A stretch of 64,000 nt of DNA, taken from NCBI RefSeq assembly GCF_002975435.1, contig NZ_PCPT01000008.1, positions 99,570-163,569 on the forward strand. Reading direction: 5' to 3'. A program made the translations under genes and the position numbers. Origin of the DNA: Arthrobacter sp. MYb227. Lineage in GTDB: Bacteria; Actinomycetota; Actinomycetes; Actinomycetales; Micrococcaceae. A model generated the notes under the pieces. The model was not told where the DNA came from, searched no databases, and saw only the letters and a program-made list of their open reading frames with translations. Positions 36,539-46,157 of the stretch are shown here, piece by piece (the first letter of the stretch is position 1; each line of letters starts with the position of its first letter).

Positions 36539-37191
36539 TTCAGCGTGTGAGAATCCTGCTGGTCGATGACGAAAATCTTGTCCGTGTGGGACTACGGATG
36601 ATCCTTGAAGGGGATCCCGGCATCGAGGTGGTGGGCGAATGCGCAAACGGCCGTGACGCACTTGAAGCAGTCACCGATCTTGTTCCCGATCTGGTGCTCA
36701 TGGATATCCGCATGCCCATCATGGACGGCTTGGAAGCCAGTGAGAAGCTCTTGACCCGCGACCCAGAGCTTAAAATTTTGATGCTTACCACCTTTAATAC
36801 CGACCAAATGGTGCTCACCGCGCTGAAATCCGGGGTCAGCGGATTCTTACTCAAGGACACGCCACCGGCGGAGCTCGTTGCCTCGATTCATCGGGTCTCC
36901 GGCGGGCATACTGTGCTTTCCGAGGTGGTCACCAAACAACTTATTGCCGCAGCCTCACCGAGTCCAGAGGATTCACGCAAACGTGCGGCTATCGAAAAGC
37001 TTGCTCGCTTGACCGAACGTGAACGTGAGATTGCCTCGGCCATGGCCCGAGGTTTATCGAATGCGGAAATTGCCGGCACCATGTTTATTTCACTGGCCAC
37101 GGTCAAAACCCATATTGGCAGGGTGCTAGAAAAACTCGACCTAGATAACCGGGTCCAGGTAGCCCTGTGTGTCTACGAATCTGAGTCCTAG
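36517..37191 (+). CDS. NarL/FixJ response regulator (second TCS)
   Basis: A 224-aa regulator: receiver with VDDENLVRVGL, phospho-Asp in LVLMDIRMPIMDG and Lys in FLLKDTPP, followed by a LuxR-type helix-turn-helix (LTEREREIASAMARG, then SNAEIAGTMFISLATVKTH). It overlaps the kinase gene by 22 bp. The start may be the ATG at 36526, three codons in. It precedes the ABC transporter genes by about 130 bp and could control them. Confidence 0.9.
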   Translation: MVAMGEIVQRVRILLVDDENLVRVGLRMILEGDPGIEVVGECANGRDALEAVTDLVPDLVLMDIRMPIMDGLEASEKLLTRDPELKILMLTTFNTDQMVLTALKSGVSGFLLKDTPPAELVASIHRVSGGHTVLSEVVTKQLIAAASPSPEDSRKRAAIEKLARLTEREREIASAMARGLSNAEIAGTMFISLATVKTHIGRVLEKLDLDNRVQVALCVYESES

Positions 37192-37322
37192 ACATAGAGC
37201 AGTGGGTCCCTTAGGGGATGGGTTCAGGGTTCACCCGTACGCCAAAAGATTGACGTTGGAACATTATAAGATCATCCGTTGGAGCGGCGACGTCGAGCTC
37301 GATGATCAGTAGCGTTAGATGC

Positions 37323-38267
37323 ATGATCAGAGCAGAAGCATTGACCAAGGTATACGGCGCCAAGCGCGCAGTGGACGGCGTGACATTCACCGTTCAGCCC
37401 GGCAAGGTCACGGGCTTCCTGGGCCCGAACGGCGCAGGCAAATCAACAACCATGCGCATGATTGTCGGACTGGATCGCCCCACCGCGGGCACCGTCACCG
37501 TCAATGGCCGCAAGTACGCCGAACATTCAGCACCCCTGCGCGAGGTAGGTGCGTTGCTTGAAGCTAAATCGGTCCACAAATCCCGCAGCGCACGCACGCA
37601 CCTGCGTGCACTTGCAGCAACTCACTCAATCCCGAACTCTCGAGTCGATGAGGTCATCGAACTCACCGGGCTTGGCGGCGTTGCCAAGAAGAAGGTCGGT
37701 GGCTTCTCACTGGGTATGGGCCAGCGCCTGGGAATTGCTGTTGCATTACTTGGTGATCCACAGACACTCCTCCTTGACGAACCGGTTAACGGTCTGGATC
37801 CAGAAGGCGTGTTGTGGATACGTAATCTCGCCCGCCATCAGGCCTCATTGGGTAAGACGGTATTCATTTCCTCGCACCTGATGAGTGAAATGGCGCTGAC
37901 AGCCGATCACCTGATTGTCATTGGCCGTGGCCGGATCATTGCCGATGCACCCATCGAACAGATCATTGGCGGACAGAACCTGCCAACATCAAAGGTCAAG
38001 ACCGACCAAGCTGAATCCCTCATGAACGCGCTGGCCGCCGAGCATGTCCAGCTCACTCGCCTGGATGCCGAAACGATTCAGGTCATTGGCTTGGAATCCC
38101 GCGTCATTGCCCAGCGCGCCCTTGATCAGCAGATCCTGGTGCATGAGCTGACTCCAATCAAGCAGTCATTGGAAGAGGCCTACATGGCATTGACCCAAAA
38201 CGAAGTTGAATACCAATCCAACGTTGGCAGTAGCCAGCCAGTTGGCGCCATGGAAAGCAGGGCTTGA
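37323..38267 (+). CDS. ABC transporter ATP-binding protein, drug-export type
   Basis: A 314-aa ATPase with Walker A GPNGAGKST, the signature region FSLGMGQRLGIAVAL, Walker B TLLLDEPVNGLDPEG and the switch His in FISSHLMSEM. The C-terminal extension of about 90 residues is typical of the DrrA/CcmA-like export branch. The ATG at 37323 is preferred; TAGCGT lies 7 nt upstream. It is followed after one base by its permease. Confidence 0.9.
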   Translation: MIRAEALTKVYGAKRAVDGVTFTVQPGKVTGFLGPNGAGKSTTMRMIVGLDRPTAGTVTVNGRKYAEHSAPLREVGALLEAKSVHKSRSARTHLRALAATHSIPNSRVDEVIELTGLGGVAKKKVGGFSLGMGQRLGIAVALLGDPQTLLLDEPVNGLDPEGVLWIRNLARHQASLGKTVFISSHLMSEMALTADHLIVIGRGRIIADAPIEQIIGGQNLPTSKVKTDQAESLMNALAAEHVQLTRLDAETIQVIGLESRVIAQRALDQQILVHELTPIKQSLEEAYMALTQNEVEYQSNVGSSQPVGAMESRA

Positions 38268-38268
38268 G

Positions 38269-39129
38269 ATGAGTACCGCAGCAATGTCCCGTCCACGCTC
38301 GGCAACACCGGGTGCTGCTGGCGGCGGAAACGTCACCTTCTTTGGTGTTATGCGCAGTGAATTCATTAAATTCGCGTCTTTGCCATCCACCCTGATCTTG
38401 ATCCTCTCGACGATGGCGGTCATGATCGGCTTTGCCGCACTGGGAACCTGGCTCTTCGGCAGCACGATGGATTCATTCTCAAGCCCTGAAATGACAGCGC
38501 AAATGGGGGACCTTAACGAGATCACTGCCTCTATGCCGGTCGGCGGACTCACGTTCGCCCAGCTGATCATCGGCTCGATGGCCGTCATGGTCATGAGCTC
38601 CGAATTCGCAACGGGTGCGGCCCGATCGACATTTGTTGCTGTTCCCCGGAGACAATTGGTGTTCTGGGCGAAGACACTGATGGTCACTGTCGTCTCCGCG
38701 CTTGTTGCCCTGATCTCGATCTTGGTTGGGTTTGTTGTGGCCAAGCCCATCGCGGACAACTACAGCATGGACCTGGAATTCACGTCTGCCGCGTTCCAAC
38801 GGAATCTATGGTTTGGGATGCTTTACGTGGTGATGGTGTCCCTCATTGGCCTTTCACTGGGCAGCCTGCTACGCAACTCGGCAGGGGCCATCGTAGTACT
38901 TGCGGCACTCTTCTTTGTAGTGTCCGGTGCAGTAGCAGGGTTTAGCACCATGGTTTCATGGTTGGCCGACGCCATGCGATTCCTGCCAGACCATGCTGCG
39001 ACTGCCCTCATGCAGGCTCCCGGCACCGAGGGTGCATTGGAAACCTGGCAGTCGGGATTGGTCGTTGCGGGCTGGATCGTTATCCCGCTGGCAGTCGCCG
39101 CGTTGGTGCTTCAGCGCCGCGATATCTAG
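38269..39129 (+). CDS. ABC-2 type transporter permease
   Basis: A 286-aa membrane protein with about six hydrophobic segments and a Gly/Ala-rich N-terminal tail, then VMRSEFIKFASLPSTLILIL, typical of ABC-2 permeases. It starts one base after the ATPase stop, forming one exporter with it. The third two-component system follows after 31 bp, the arrangement seen for exporters of antimicrobial compounds controlled by an adjacent sensor. Confidence 0.87.
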   Translation: MSTAAMSRPRSATPGAAGGGNVTFFGVMRSEFIKFASLPSTLILILSTMAVMIGFAALGTWLFGSTMDSFSSPEMTAQMGDLNEITASMPVGGLTFAQLIIGSMAVMVMSSEFATGAARSTFVAVPRRQLVFWAKTLMVTVVSALVALISILVGFVVAKPIADNYSMDLEFTSAAFQRNLWFGMLYVVMVSLIGLSLGSLLRNSAGAIVVLAALFFVVSGAVAGFSTMVSWLADAMRFLPDHAATALMQAPGTEGALETWQSGLVVAGWIVIPLAVAALVLQRRDI

Positions 39130-39160
39130 ATTCACCAGCGGTACTAGCTAAGCTCGGATC

Positions 39161-40480
39161 ATGAGTAAATACCCGTCAAAGGAGGCCACTGGAAATCCGG
39201 AGGTCTCCTTTGACGAGCTTTCGGCCCAGCGAGTTGGACGCACCCGTTCCTGGATGCGTAGCAAACCACGCTGCGTCGATGTAGCTGTCATAGCCATTTA
39301 TCTTTTACTTTCACTAACGAGCATCATCGACTCGGCACTCAGCCAGCATTGGGTGACCGTTGGATTGCTGCTGATCACCGGTATCCTGCTGTACTACAGG
39401 CGCCGCTGGCCCATGCTCATCCTCTTCCTCGTGGCCATCGTGGATAGCGGGGCAACATACTTTGACAATTCATATCAGGGCAATAGCGTCGGGCTTTGGA
39501 TAGCCCTCTACACGGCAGCCACCCAATATGCCGCCCGACGCATGTTTGTCTTAACTTTCCTGATCAGCGCGCTTCAAGCCCTGATCTTTACGGCCATCGG
39601 GCTTCCAGGCATGTTCACCGCCTCGGATGTCGACCAACAAGCGCTCGCCGATTTAGGCGGCAAAACGGTCCTGACGATTCTTGTGCTTTCCTTCCTCATT
39701 GGCTCAAATATTTTCTTTGTTGCCATCGGTTCTGCGGTTCGAAACCACCGATTGCATGAAGCAGAACTGACCAACTGGGCGGCCCGGGTCGAAAACCTTG
39801 CCCAATTACGTGAACGCAATAGGATTGCCCGCGAAATGCATGACGTGGTTGCTCATTCACTATCGGTGATGATCGCACTTTCCGACGGCGCGGCAGTGGT
39901 GCTCAAGCGCGACCCACAACGTGCCGGCGAGGTGCTTGCCGAACTTTCGGCCACCGGACGCCACGCATTGGGAGATATGCGCAGGGTTATTGGTGTATTG
40001 CGCACCGGTGACGGCGCATCACTTGAACCCCAACCGGCAGGGGATTCGCTAGAAAAAATGCTTGACGGCTTTATCGTTGCCGGATTGCCATTGCGTTTTA
40101 CTCAATCCGGGCCACCGCTGCCCAAGGATGCAACCTTCCAGCTCACGGTGCACAGAATAGTTCAAGAGTCCCTTACCAATGTGCTGCGCTACGGACGCAA
40201 CGTGACCCGCGTGAATGTACTGATCGCTCGCGAAGGCGAAGACGTGTCGGTGAAGATCACCGACGATGGAACGCAAGTGGGACCACGTCGAGAAGGCGTT
40301 GGTTCAGCGCAAGGCATCCGTGGCATGAGCGAGCGTGCAGCACTCTTTGATGGAACCCTTGTTGCAGGTCCATCGTCCGAGGGCGGCTGGAGCGTTGTTG
40401 CAACCATGAAACTTCCACGTCCGACCGATTCCGGCACCACAACGCGAGCCAGCTCGGCAATCCAGATCCAGCAGAATTAG
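39161..40480 (+). CDS. NarL-type sensor histidine kinase (third TCS)
   Basis: A 439-aa kinase with about five membrane segments, then IAREMHDVVAHSLSVMIALSD (HisKA_3) and an ATPase domain with IVQESLTNVLRYG and GIRGMSERAALFDG. TAAGCT lies exactly 6 nt before the ATG, so transcription probably starts at the start codon (leaderless). The gene lies just downstream of the ABC exporter and just upstream of its regulator. Confidence 0.88.
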   Translation: MSKYPSKEATGNPEVSFDELSAQRVGRTRSWMRSKPRCVDVAVIAIYLLLSLTSIIDSALSQHWVTVGLLLITGILLYYRRRWPMLILFLVAIVDSGATYFDNSYQGNSVGLWIALYTAATQYAARRMFVLTFLISALQALIFTAIGLPGMFTASDVDQQALADLGGKTVLTILVLSFLIGSNIFFVAIGSAVRNHRLHEAELTNWAARVENLAQLRERNRIAREMHDVVAHSLSVMIALSDGAAVVLKRDPQRAGEVLAELSATGRHALGDMRRVIGVLRTGDGASLEPQPAGDSLEKMLDGFIVAGLPLRFTQSGPPLPKDATFQLTVHRIVQESLTNVLRYGRNVTRVNVLIAREGEDVSVKITDDGTQVGPRREGVGSAQGIRGMSERAALFDGTLVAGPSSEGGWSVVATMKLPRPTDSGTTTRASSAIQIQQN

Positions 40481-40488
40481 GAAAAATC

Positions 40489-41220
40489 ATGAGCCCAGCA
40501 GATACTCCAGAGACCCTCGAAGGTACAAAAAAGCCGATTGGTGTGTTGCTCGTTGATGATCAGCCACTGCTACGCATGGGTTTTCGGCTCATCCTCGAAG
40601 GAGAGCCCGACCTAGAAATTTTGGGTGAAGCCTCCGATGGTGCCGAAGGCGTAAAAATGGCGCTCGAGTTGAAGCCAGATGTGGTGCTGATGGATGTGCG
40701 CATGCCTAATATGGACGGTATCGAGGCAACCAAACGCATCGCCGAACAGCTCTGCGGTACCAAGGTCATCATCCTCACCACCTTTGATCTTGACGAATAT
40801 GCCTTCTCCGGACTGCAAGCCGGAGCCTCGGCCTTCCTGCTCAAGGATGTTGCCCCGGCGGAGCTCATCAACGCGGTGCGCCTGGTGGCAAGCGGAGATG
40901 CAGTGGTGGCTCCCCGGGTGACCGCCCGGTTGCTGGAGACATATGTTCGCGCCGGATCCCCGGCACGTGAAGCAACCCCTGCTCCCGAGCGAGACCCGTT
41001 GCTTGAAGACCTAACGCCCCGCGAACTTGAGGTACTCGGTGCCATGGCGGAAGGATTGTCGAATGCGGAAATCGCCCACAAATTTTTCCTGTCGGAGGCA
41101 ACGGTCAAAACTCACGTGCGGAGAATTTTGACCAAACTTCATCTGCGTGACCGTGTCCAAGCAGTTGTTTATGCCTATGAGACGGGTCTTGTGATCCCTA
41201 GTCAGGGACTTGACTATTAA
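40489..41220 (+). CDS. NarL/FixJ response regulator (third TCS)
   Basis: A 243-aa regulator: receiver with LLVDDQPLLRMGF, phospho-Asp in DVVLMDVRMPNMDG and Lys in FLLKDVAP; LuxR-type helix-turn-helix with LTPRELEVLGAMAEG and SNAEIAHKFFLSEATVKTH. A longer linker of about 25 residues with Pro/Arg/Glu separates the domains. It follows the kinase by 8 bp and is followed by a 54-aa membrane protein gene. Confidence 0.92.
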   Translation: MSPADTPETLEGTKKPIGVLLVDDQPLLRMGFRLILEGEPDLEILGEASDGAEGVKMALELKPDVVLMDVRMPNMDGIEATKRIAEQLCGTKVIILTTFDLDEYAFSGLQAGASAFLLKDVAPAELINAVRLVASGDAVVAPRVTARLLETYVRAGSPAREATPAPERDPLLEDLTPRELEVLGAMAEGLSNAEIAHKFFLSEATVKTHVRRILTKLHLRDRVQAVVYAYETGLVIPSQGLDY

Positions 41221-41232
41221 GGTAATCAGGCA

Positions 41233-41397
41233 ATGAACAGCGAACTATTACGTAGTCCTTGGTTGCTCTTGGCGGTCGTGCTCATCGTTGTGGGATTTTT
41301 CTTGATCTCGGTTTTCTCGTGGCCAATTCTTGGGTGGGCTAGCATCGTCTGTGGAGTGATTTCGCTGGTAACAGCGGTTCTTCGCACCAGAACATAG
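41233..41397 (+). CDS. Small membrane protein (54 aa)
   Basis: A 54-codon ATG frame, 12 bp after the response regulator stop. The product has two hydrophobic helices (WLLLAVVLIVVGFFLISVF and ILGWASIVCGVISLVTAVL) joined by SWP, and an Arg-rich C-terminus, so a two-pass membrane peptide. AAGG lies about 10 nt upstream. Position suggests co-transcription with the third two-component system, as a possible sensor partner; function is unknown. Confidence 0.65.
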   Translation: MNSELLRSPWLLLAVVLIVVGFFLISVFSWPILGWASIVCGVISLVTAVLRTRT

Positions 41398-41495
41398 CCT
41401 GCTCCCAGGCTTTGGGGATGCCACGAATTTTGGGTTCCACCATGTTTTACTCGTAGCCGGGCCAGTCTCCGGCTCAACAGCAAGGGAAGTATTTA

Positions 41496-42776
41496 ATGCC
41501 CAGCGCAGCAGCACTAGAGCACATCAACGATCTCGCCTCCTTTGTGGCGGCTTCTCCGTCTTCGTTCCACGCCTCGGCCGAAGCCGCGCGCCGGTTATCA
41601 GCTGCCGGTTTCACTAAGTTACGAGAACACGATGCTTGGACACTGGCTACCGGAAAATACTTTGTGATCCGCGATGGCGCAATCATTGCCTGGGTGCAGC
41701 CGGAATCCGCGACGGCTACCAGCGGTTTTCATATTCTTGGATCGCACACCGACTCTCCATCGTTCAAGCTCAAGCCCAAGCCGACCACCGGTGCCCATGG
41801 CTGGTTGCAGGTGGGTGTAGAAGTCTATGGTGGACCGCTACTGAATTCGTGGCTTGACCGTGAACTGATTCTTGCTGGCCGTTTGGTGCTCAAGGACGGT
41901 ACCCAGGTGCTGGCGCGCACCGCGCCCATGCTTCGTTTCCCACAGCTGGCCATCCACCTAGACCGCGGTGTTAATGACGGGTTGACCCTTGATAAGCAGG
42001 TGCACATGAACCCGGTTTGGGGGATTGGCAACCCCGCCGAGGCAGATGTCCTTGCGGTGCTGGCAGAATCCGCAGGCGTGGATGCATCCCAGATCGGCGG
42101 TTATGACGTGGTCATTGCCGATGCACAGCGCGGAGAAGTCTTTGGCGGGAACAATGAATTCTTTGCTTCCGGACGCCTGGATAACCTTTCCTCGGTACAC
42201 GCATCGCTAGTTGCAATGATCGAACACGCTGAAAACGCTCAGGGTGAACATATCGCGCTGTTCGCGGCCTTCGATCACGAGGAAATTGGCTCGGAATCTC
42301 GGTCCGGCGCCTGCGGACCATTCCTACAAGACATCCTCGAACGCATCGGGCATGGCCTGGGTGGGAGTCTCGAAGATCGTCACCGCGCCTACGCGAATTC
42401 TTTCTGCCTCTCCGCGGATGCGGGGCACTCGGTACACCCCAACTATGCGGGTCGCCACGATCCGGCGAATCACCCGCTGCTGGGTAAGGGGCCACTCCTG
42501 AAGATCAATGCCAATCAGCGTTATGCAACGGATGGTATGGGGGCCGCGCTCTTCGCGAACCTTTGTGAACATGCGCAGGTGCCGTACCAGGAATTTGTCT
42601 CAAATAACCAGATGCCGTGCGGATCGACCATCGGCCCGCTGACCGCCACGCGTCTGGGTATTCGCACGGTTGATGTGGGGATCCCCCTCTTGTCGATGCA
42701 CTCGGCACGCGAGCTATGTGGTGTTGAAGATCCGCTACGTTTGACCAAGGTGGCAGCGGCTTTCTTCGCCGCATAG
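41496..42776 (+). CDS. apeB: M18-family aminopeptidase
   Basis: A 426-aa zinc aminopeptidase of the aspartyl-aminopeptidase family. The metal and catalytic motifs are present: GSHTDSPSFKLKP, GRLDNLSS, FDHEEIGSES and the C-terminal MHSARELCG. It acts in the cytoplasm in peptide turnover. AAGGGAAG lies about 8 nt before the ATG. Confidence 0.92.
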   Translation: MPSAAALEHINDLASFVAASPSSFHASAEAARRLSAAGFTKLREHDAWTLATGKYFVIRDGAIIAWVQPESATATSGFHILGSHTDSPSFKLKPKPTTGAHGWLQVGVEVYGGPLLNSWLDRELILAGRLVLKDGTQVLARTAPMLRFPQLAIHLDRGVNDGLTLDKQVHMNPVWGIGNPAEADVLAVLAESAGVDASQIGGYDVVIADAQRGEVFGGNNEFFASGRLDNLSSVHASLVAMIEHAENAQGEHIALFAAFDHEEIGSESRSGACGPFLQDILERIGHGLGGSLEDRHRAYANSFCLSADAGHSVHPNYAGRHDPANHPLLGKGPLLKINANQRYATDGMGAALFANLCEHAQVPYQEFVSNNQMPCGSTIGPLTATRLGIRTVDVGIPLLSMHSARELCGVEDPLRLTKVAAAFFAA

Positions 42777-42811
42777 GAGTTTGGAATGAATGGATGGTTT
42801 GAAATAAACAG

Positions 42812-43399
42812 ATGAGCATCGACTTCTCAAGCAAACCTAGCCTAGGCAATGCCGTGGTGTTGCTGCGCCCTTTTATCGAAGCAGACCTAGAGTCGCTGGG
42901 GCAGATATTGTCCGACCCTGAAGTCCTCAAGCTGACCGGGTCGGTCAATTCCACCATGGCGGCAAATAGCGCGCATCCGGTGCTGGATCACGCAACGCGC
43001 AACTGGTACCTCACCCGCAATGAGCAAGCCGATCGATTGGATCTAGCGGTGATTGATCCCGTCAGCGGGCTCTGCGTGGGAGAAATTGTGCTCAATGACC
43101 TGGATGAGGCCAATCGGGTAGCGGGTTTCCGAATACTCATTGGGGCCCAGGGCCGCAACCGAGGATTGGGAACCGCAGCAATCTCGCTCATCTTGGATTA
43201 TGCATTCACCACCACCGAACTGCACCGGATAGAACTCGAGGTTTTTGCGTTTAATCCGCGTGCGGTGCATGTGTATGAACGCGCAGGATTCACGTTTGAA
43301 GGAACTCGCCGCGATGCTTTGATCTTTGACGGACGTTTCGTTGATGCTCATTTCATGTCGATTCTTGCACCCGATGTACGTCCCACAGTTGGTTCCTGA
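42812..43399 (+). CDS. GNAT N-acetyltransferase, RimJ/RimL-like
   Basis: A 195-aa acetyltransferase. The acetyl-CoA loop is QGRNRGLGTAAISLILDYAF, followed by the RimJ-type ELHRIELEVFAFNPRAVHVYE and YERAGFTFEGTRRDA. The substrate may be an N-terminus or a small amine. It follows the aminopeptidase by 35 bp and may be in the same transcript. Confidence 0.85.
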   Translation: MSIDFSSKPSLGNAVVLLRPFIEADLESLGQILSDPEVLKLTGSVNSTMAANSAHPVLDHATRNWYLTRNEQADRLDLAVIDPVSGLCVGEIVLNDLDEANRVAGFRILIGAQGRNRGLGTAAISLILDYAFTTTELHRIELEVFAFNPRAVHVYERAGFTFEGTRRDALIFDGRFVDAHFMSILAPDVRPTVGS

Positions 43400-43480
43400 C
43401 TTCGAGTGCACGTGTGCTTAGCGTTAAGAAGCAATCGAGGATTCATCGGTCGTTAACTCTGGTGTGTTCTGATCCGATGC

Positions 43481-45616
43481 ATGAACCCACCCACCATGGC
43501 TCAGCGCCGATTCCTTCCCGAAGTACAAGCGTTGCGGGCACTTGCGGTGCTTTTGGTGGTCGCCTACCACCTAGAACCACGACTTGTCCCCGGAGGTTTT
43601 GTCGGTGTTGATGTTTTCTTTGTGATCTCCGGATTCTTGATCAGCGGGCATCTACTACGTGAATGGCGCACCAGTGGACGCATTAGTCTGACTGCATTTT
43701 GGGCGGCCCGAGTGCGCAGAATCTTGCCGGTGGCGTTGCTGGTCATCATCGTGGTGCTGGCCGTGGCCTTGATGCTGATGCCTAGCACGCAGTGGCAGGA
43801 GGTGGGCTTTGCGGCCCTGGCCTCCACTTTTTCACTTGAAAATTGGTTGCTTGCGGCCAATTCCATCGATTACTTGGCCGCGGATGCGAATCCCACGGCG
43901 CTGCAACATTATTGGTCGCTAGGTGTTGAAGAACAGTTCTATGTTTTTTGGCCCGTGCTCATGCTTGGAGTGCTAAGCCTTGGCTCAAAAGTAAGCGCAA
44001 GAAAGAGTTTCCCCATTGGGCGTAGGCAGACGACACGGGTTCTGCCGCGCACGACTTTGATCATCAGCTTTTCGCTGCTGATCCTAGGTTCGTTGGCATA
44101 CGCATTCTTCCTCGTGAGCTCCGGAAATCCGGCGGCATACTTTGTGACACAGGCTCGTGTGTGGGAACTTGCGGCGGGAGGCTTACTTGCCGTTTGCATG
44201 GCAATACCGGATTCCGGAAACACGATCACGAAAAACTCGTGGCTAGCCGGCCGGCATACTCGATCGCTACTTGCGCTTGGAGGCTTACTTGCCATTGGCA
44301 TAGGGTCCTTCGCCTACGGCCCACAAACACCGTTTCCCGGAATTGCCGCGATTCTTCCGGTACTTGGCACCGTGCTGGTAATTCTTGCCGGAGAAAGTTC
44401 CGGCCCGTTTTCGTTACGCTGGCTCAGCGATCTAAGAATAGTGCAATGGTTTGGCAACATTTCGTTTTCTTTGTACCTGTGGCATTGGCCGGTGCTGATC
44501 TTTTTCCTAATGTTGCGGCATTCAGGACCCGGCCCCTTGGAAAGCGTCGGATTACTTTTGCTTTCGGTATTCCTCGCCGCTGCCAGCTACTACGGGGTTG
44601 AAAATCCTGCCCGACGGTTCAAACCCCTGGCTCTCTCCAACGGGAAAGCACTGGGAGCGGGTGTTCTTGCGGTGTCGATCGTTGCCGGGCTGACACTGGT
44701 TCCGGGAAATATTGCTCAGCGGCAATTAGTGGTTCAGGAACGCAGCGCGGCGCAGCTCGTGGCGCAGCCGCCGAATGGATTTGGTGCCGCGTCTATTCCC
44801 TTAGGTGCTCCGAGCTTTACCGATGAGGCGCGGCAGATCGTGCCGGTTCCCGCTTTGGCCGCACAAGATCTCCCGGAGCTGGGGGACTGTGTGCAAAAGC
44901 CACAGTCGCCACACACCAAGGAATGTACCTTTGGGGACAACGCCGGAACACTGACCATTGCCCTAGTGGGTGACTCTCATGCCACCCACTGGTTCAAGGC
45001 GCTCGAAGATAGTGCGAAAACCAATGGTTGGAAGATTCTCACCTATCTGAAGAATTCTTGTCCATTCACCGCGGCAAAGCGCAAGGCCGAAGAGTCCGGA
45101 AGTATTTCCTGTTCCGAAGCCAACGGGCAAACCATGGCAAAAATCTTGCAGCGTGGAGACATTGACGTGGTGCTTACCGCGTATTGGTCGGGATCAACAT
45201 TTGGACAAGATCCCGAGGCTGGGTTTTCTCAGTACTGGAAAACGCTTGAGGACGCGGGAATTAGGGTGTACCCGATCATTGATACCCCACGCCCGGCAAC
45301 CAAAGAATATGCACGTGATTGTGTGGTGGCACGGGCCGAGCATCTTGCGGAATGCGATACCCCGCAAGAGAAGGGGTTTGAAGCCAACGACTACATTAGC
45401 GCGGCGGCGGCCCTCGAACCCCGAGTCGATACTTTGAATTTCAATGATCAATTTTGTGTGGCTGGAACCTGCCCGGCAGTGATCGGAAACGTGCTTGTCT
45501 ACAGGGATAAACACCATATTTCTGACACCTACATGCACACACTGGCCCCGGTTTTTGCCGACCGTCTGCTGTCTTTGCTGGTCAAGGACGGGTTAGTCAT
45601 CGGTGCGGATCAATAG
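43481..45616 (+). CDS. OafA/YrhL-type acyltransferase with SGNH domain
   Basis: A 711-aa membrane enzyme that O-acylates surface glycans. The N-terminal acyltransferase-3 domain has about ten membrane segments and the motifs EVQALRALAVLLVVAYHL, FFVISGFLISGHLLREW and YWSLGVEEQFYVFWP. The C-terminal outer SGNH domain has the serine loop VGDSHATHWF and a late DTYMHTLAPVF. The start may be five codons in (43496). With the sialic-type cluster in the same window, O-acetylation of a surface polymer is possible. Confidence 0.9.
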   Translation: MNPPTMAQRRFLPEVQALRALAVLLVVAYHLEPRLVPGGFVGVDVFFVISGFLISGHLLREWRTSGRISLTAFWAARVRRILPVALLVIIVVLAVALMLMPSTQWQEVGFAALASTFSLENWLLAANSIDYLAADANPTALQHYWSLGVEEQFYVFWPVLMLGVLSLGSKVSARKSFPIGRRQTTRVLPRTTLIISFSLLILGSLAYAFFLVSSGNPAAYFVTQARVWELAAGGLLAVCMAIPDSGNTITKNSWLAGRHTRSLLALGGLLAIGIGSFAYGPQTPFPGIAAILPVLGTVLVILAGESSGPFSLRWLSDLRIVQWFGNISFSLYLWHWPVLIFFLMLRHSGPGPLESVGLLLLSVFLAAASYYGVENPARRFKPLALSNGKALGAGVLAVSIVAGLTLVPGNIAQRQLVVQERSAAQLVAQPPNGFGAASIPLGAPSFTDEARQIVPVPALAAQDLPELGDCVQKPQSPHTKECTFGDNAGTLTIALVGDSHATHWFKALEDSAKTNGWKILTYLKNSCPFTAAKRKAEESGSISCSEANGQTMAKILQRGDIDVVLTAYWSGSTFGQDPEAGFSQYWKTLEDAGIRVYPIIDTPRPATKEYARDCVVARAEHLAECDTPQEKGFEANDYISAAAALEPRVDTLNFNDQFCVAGTCPAVIGNVLVYRDKHHISDTYMHTLAPVFADRLLSLLVKDGLVIGADQ

Positions 45617-45744
45617 TCGCATCGTGGTGGTTTTGATACGTGATGCATGCAACCAAAACTCGTCTGGGCAGTCGACGTTTTTCCGCTAGACTAGTTGAGG
45701 CTGTTTCTGTCGTGCCTGGCAATCGGGTAACGACAACAGCAAAT

Positions 45745-45800
45745 GCAAAGAACCTCCTGTTGCGGAAATGCCGTGACCGTTTAGCCCAAAGGAGGTGGGT
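45745..45800 (+). promoter_or_regulatory. Probable S6:S18 autoregulatory leader of rpsF
   Basis: ACCTCCT (45752-45758) can pair with AGGAGGT (45790-45796), hiding the rpsF ribosome binding site; an inner GCGG/CCG stem and two CCG triplets lie between. The S6:S18 complex is known to bind a leader with a bulged CCG in many bacteria. Confidence 0.5.
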
Positions 45801-45804
45801 TCAC

Positions 45805-46110
45805 ATGCGTGCTTATGAATTGATGGTGCTGATCGACCCCGAGGTCGACGAGCGAACCGTTGAACCAACCCTCGGTAAGTTCCTGGACGTTGTCCGTAAC
45901 GATGGTGGAACCATCGAGAACGTTGACATCTGGGGCCGTCGTCGCCTTGCTTACGACATTCAGAAGAAGTCGGAAGCTATCTACGCGGTAGTTAACTTCA
46001 CCGCTACCCCCGCAACTTCCGCGGAACTTGATCGCCAGCTGGGCCTCAATGAGACCATCATGCGCACCAAGATCACCCGCCCGGAAGAGGCAAAGGTCGT
46101 TGCAGAGTAA
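45805..46110 (+). CDS. rpsF: 30S ribosomal protein S6
   Basis: A 101-aa ribosomal protein with the usual start [16 protein letters not shown] and the internal GRRRLAYDI. It binds S18 in the platform of the small subunit. The ATG at 45805 is fixed by AAAGGAGG 9-10 nt upstream; the longer frame upstream is not coding. First gene of rpsF-ssb-rpsR-rplI. Confidence 0.96.
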   Translation: MRAYELMVLIDPEVDERTVEPTLGKFLDVVRNDGGTIENVDIWGRRRLAYDIQKKSEAIYAVVNFTATPATSAELDRQLGLNETIMRTKITRPEEAKVVAE

Positions 46111-46157
46111 TTCTGCTTCCCCGATCTTTTCGTAGAACCAAACTTTAGGAGGCTCAA

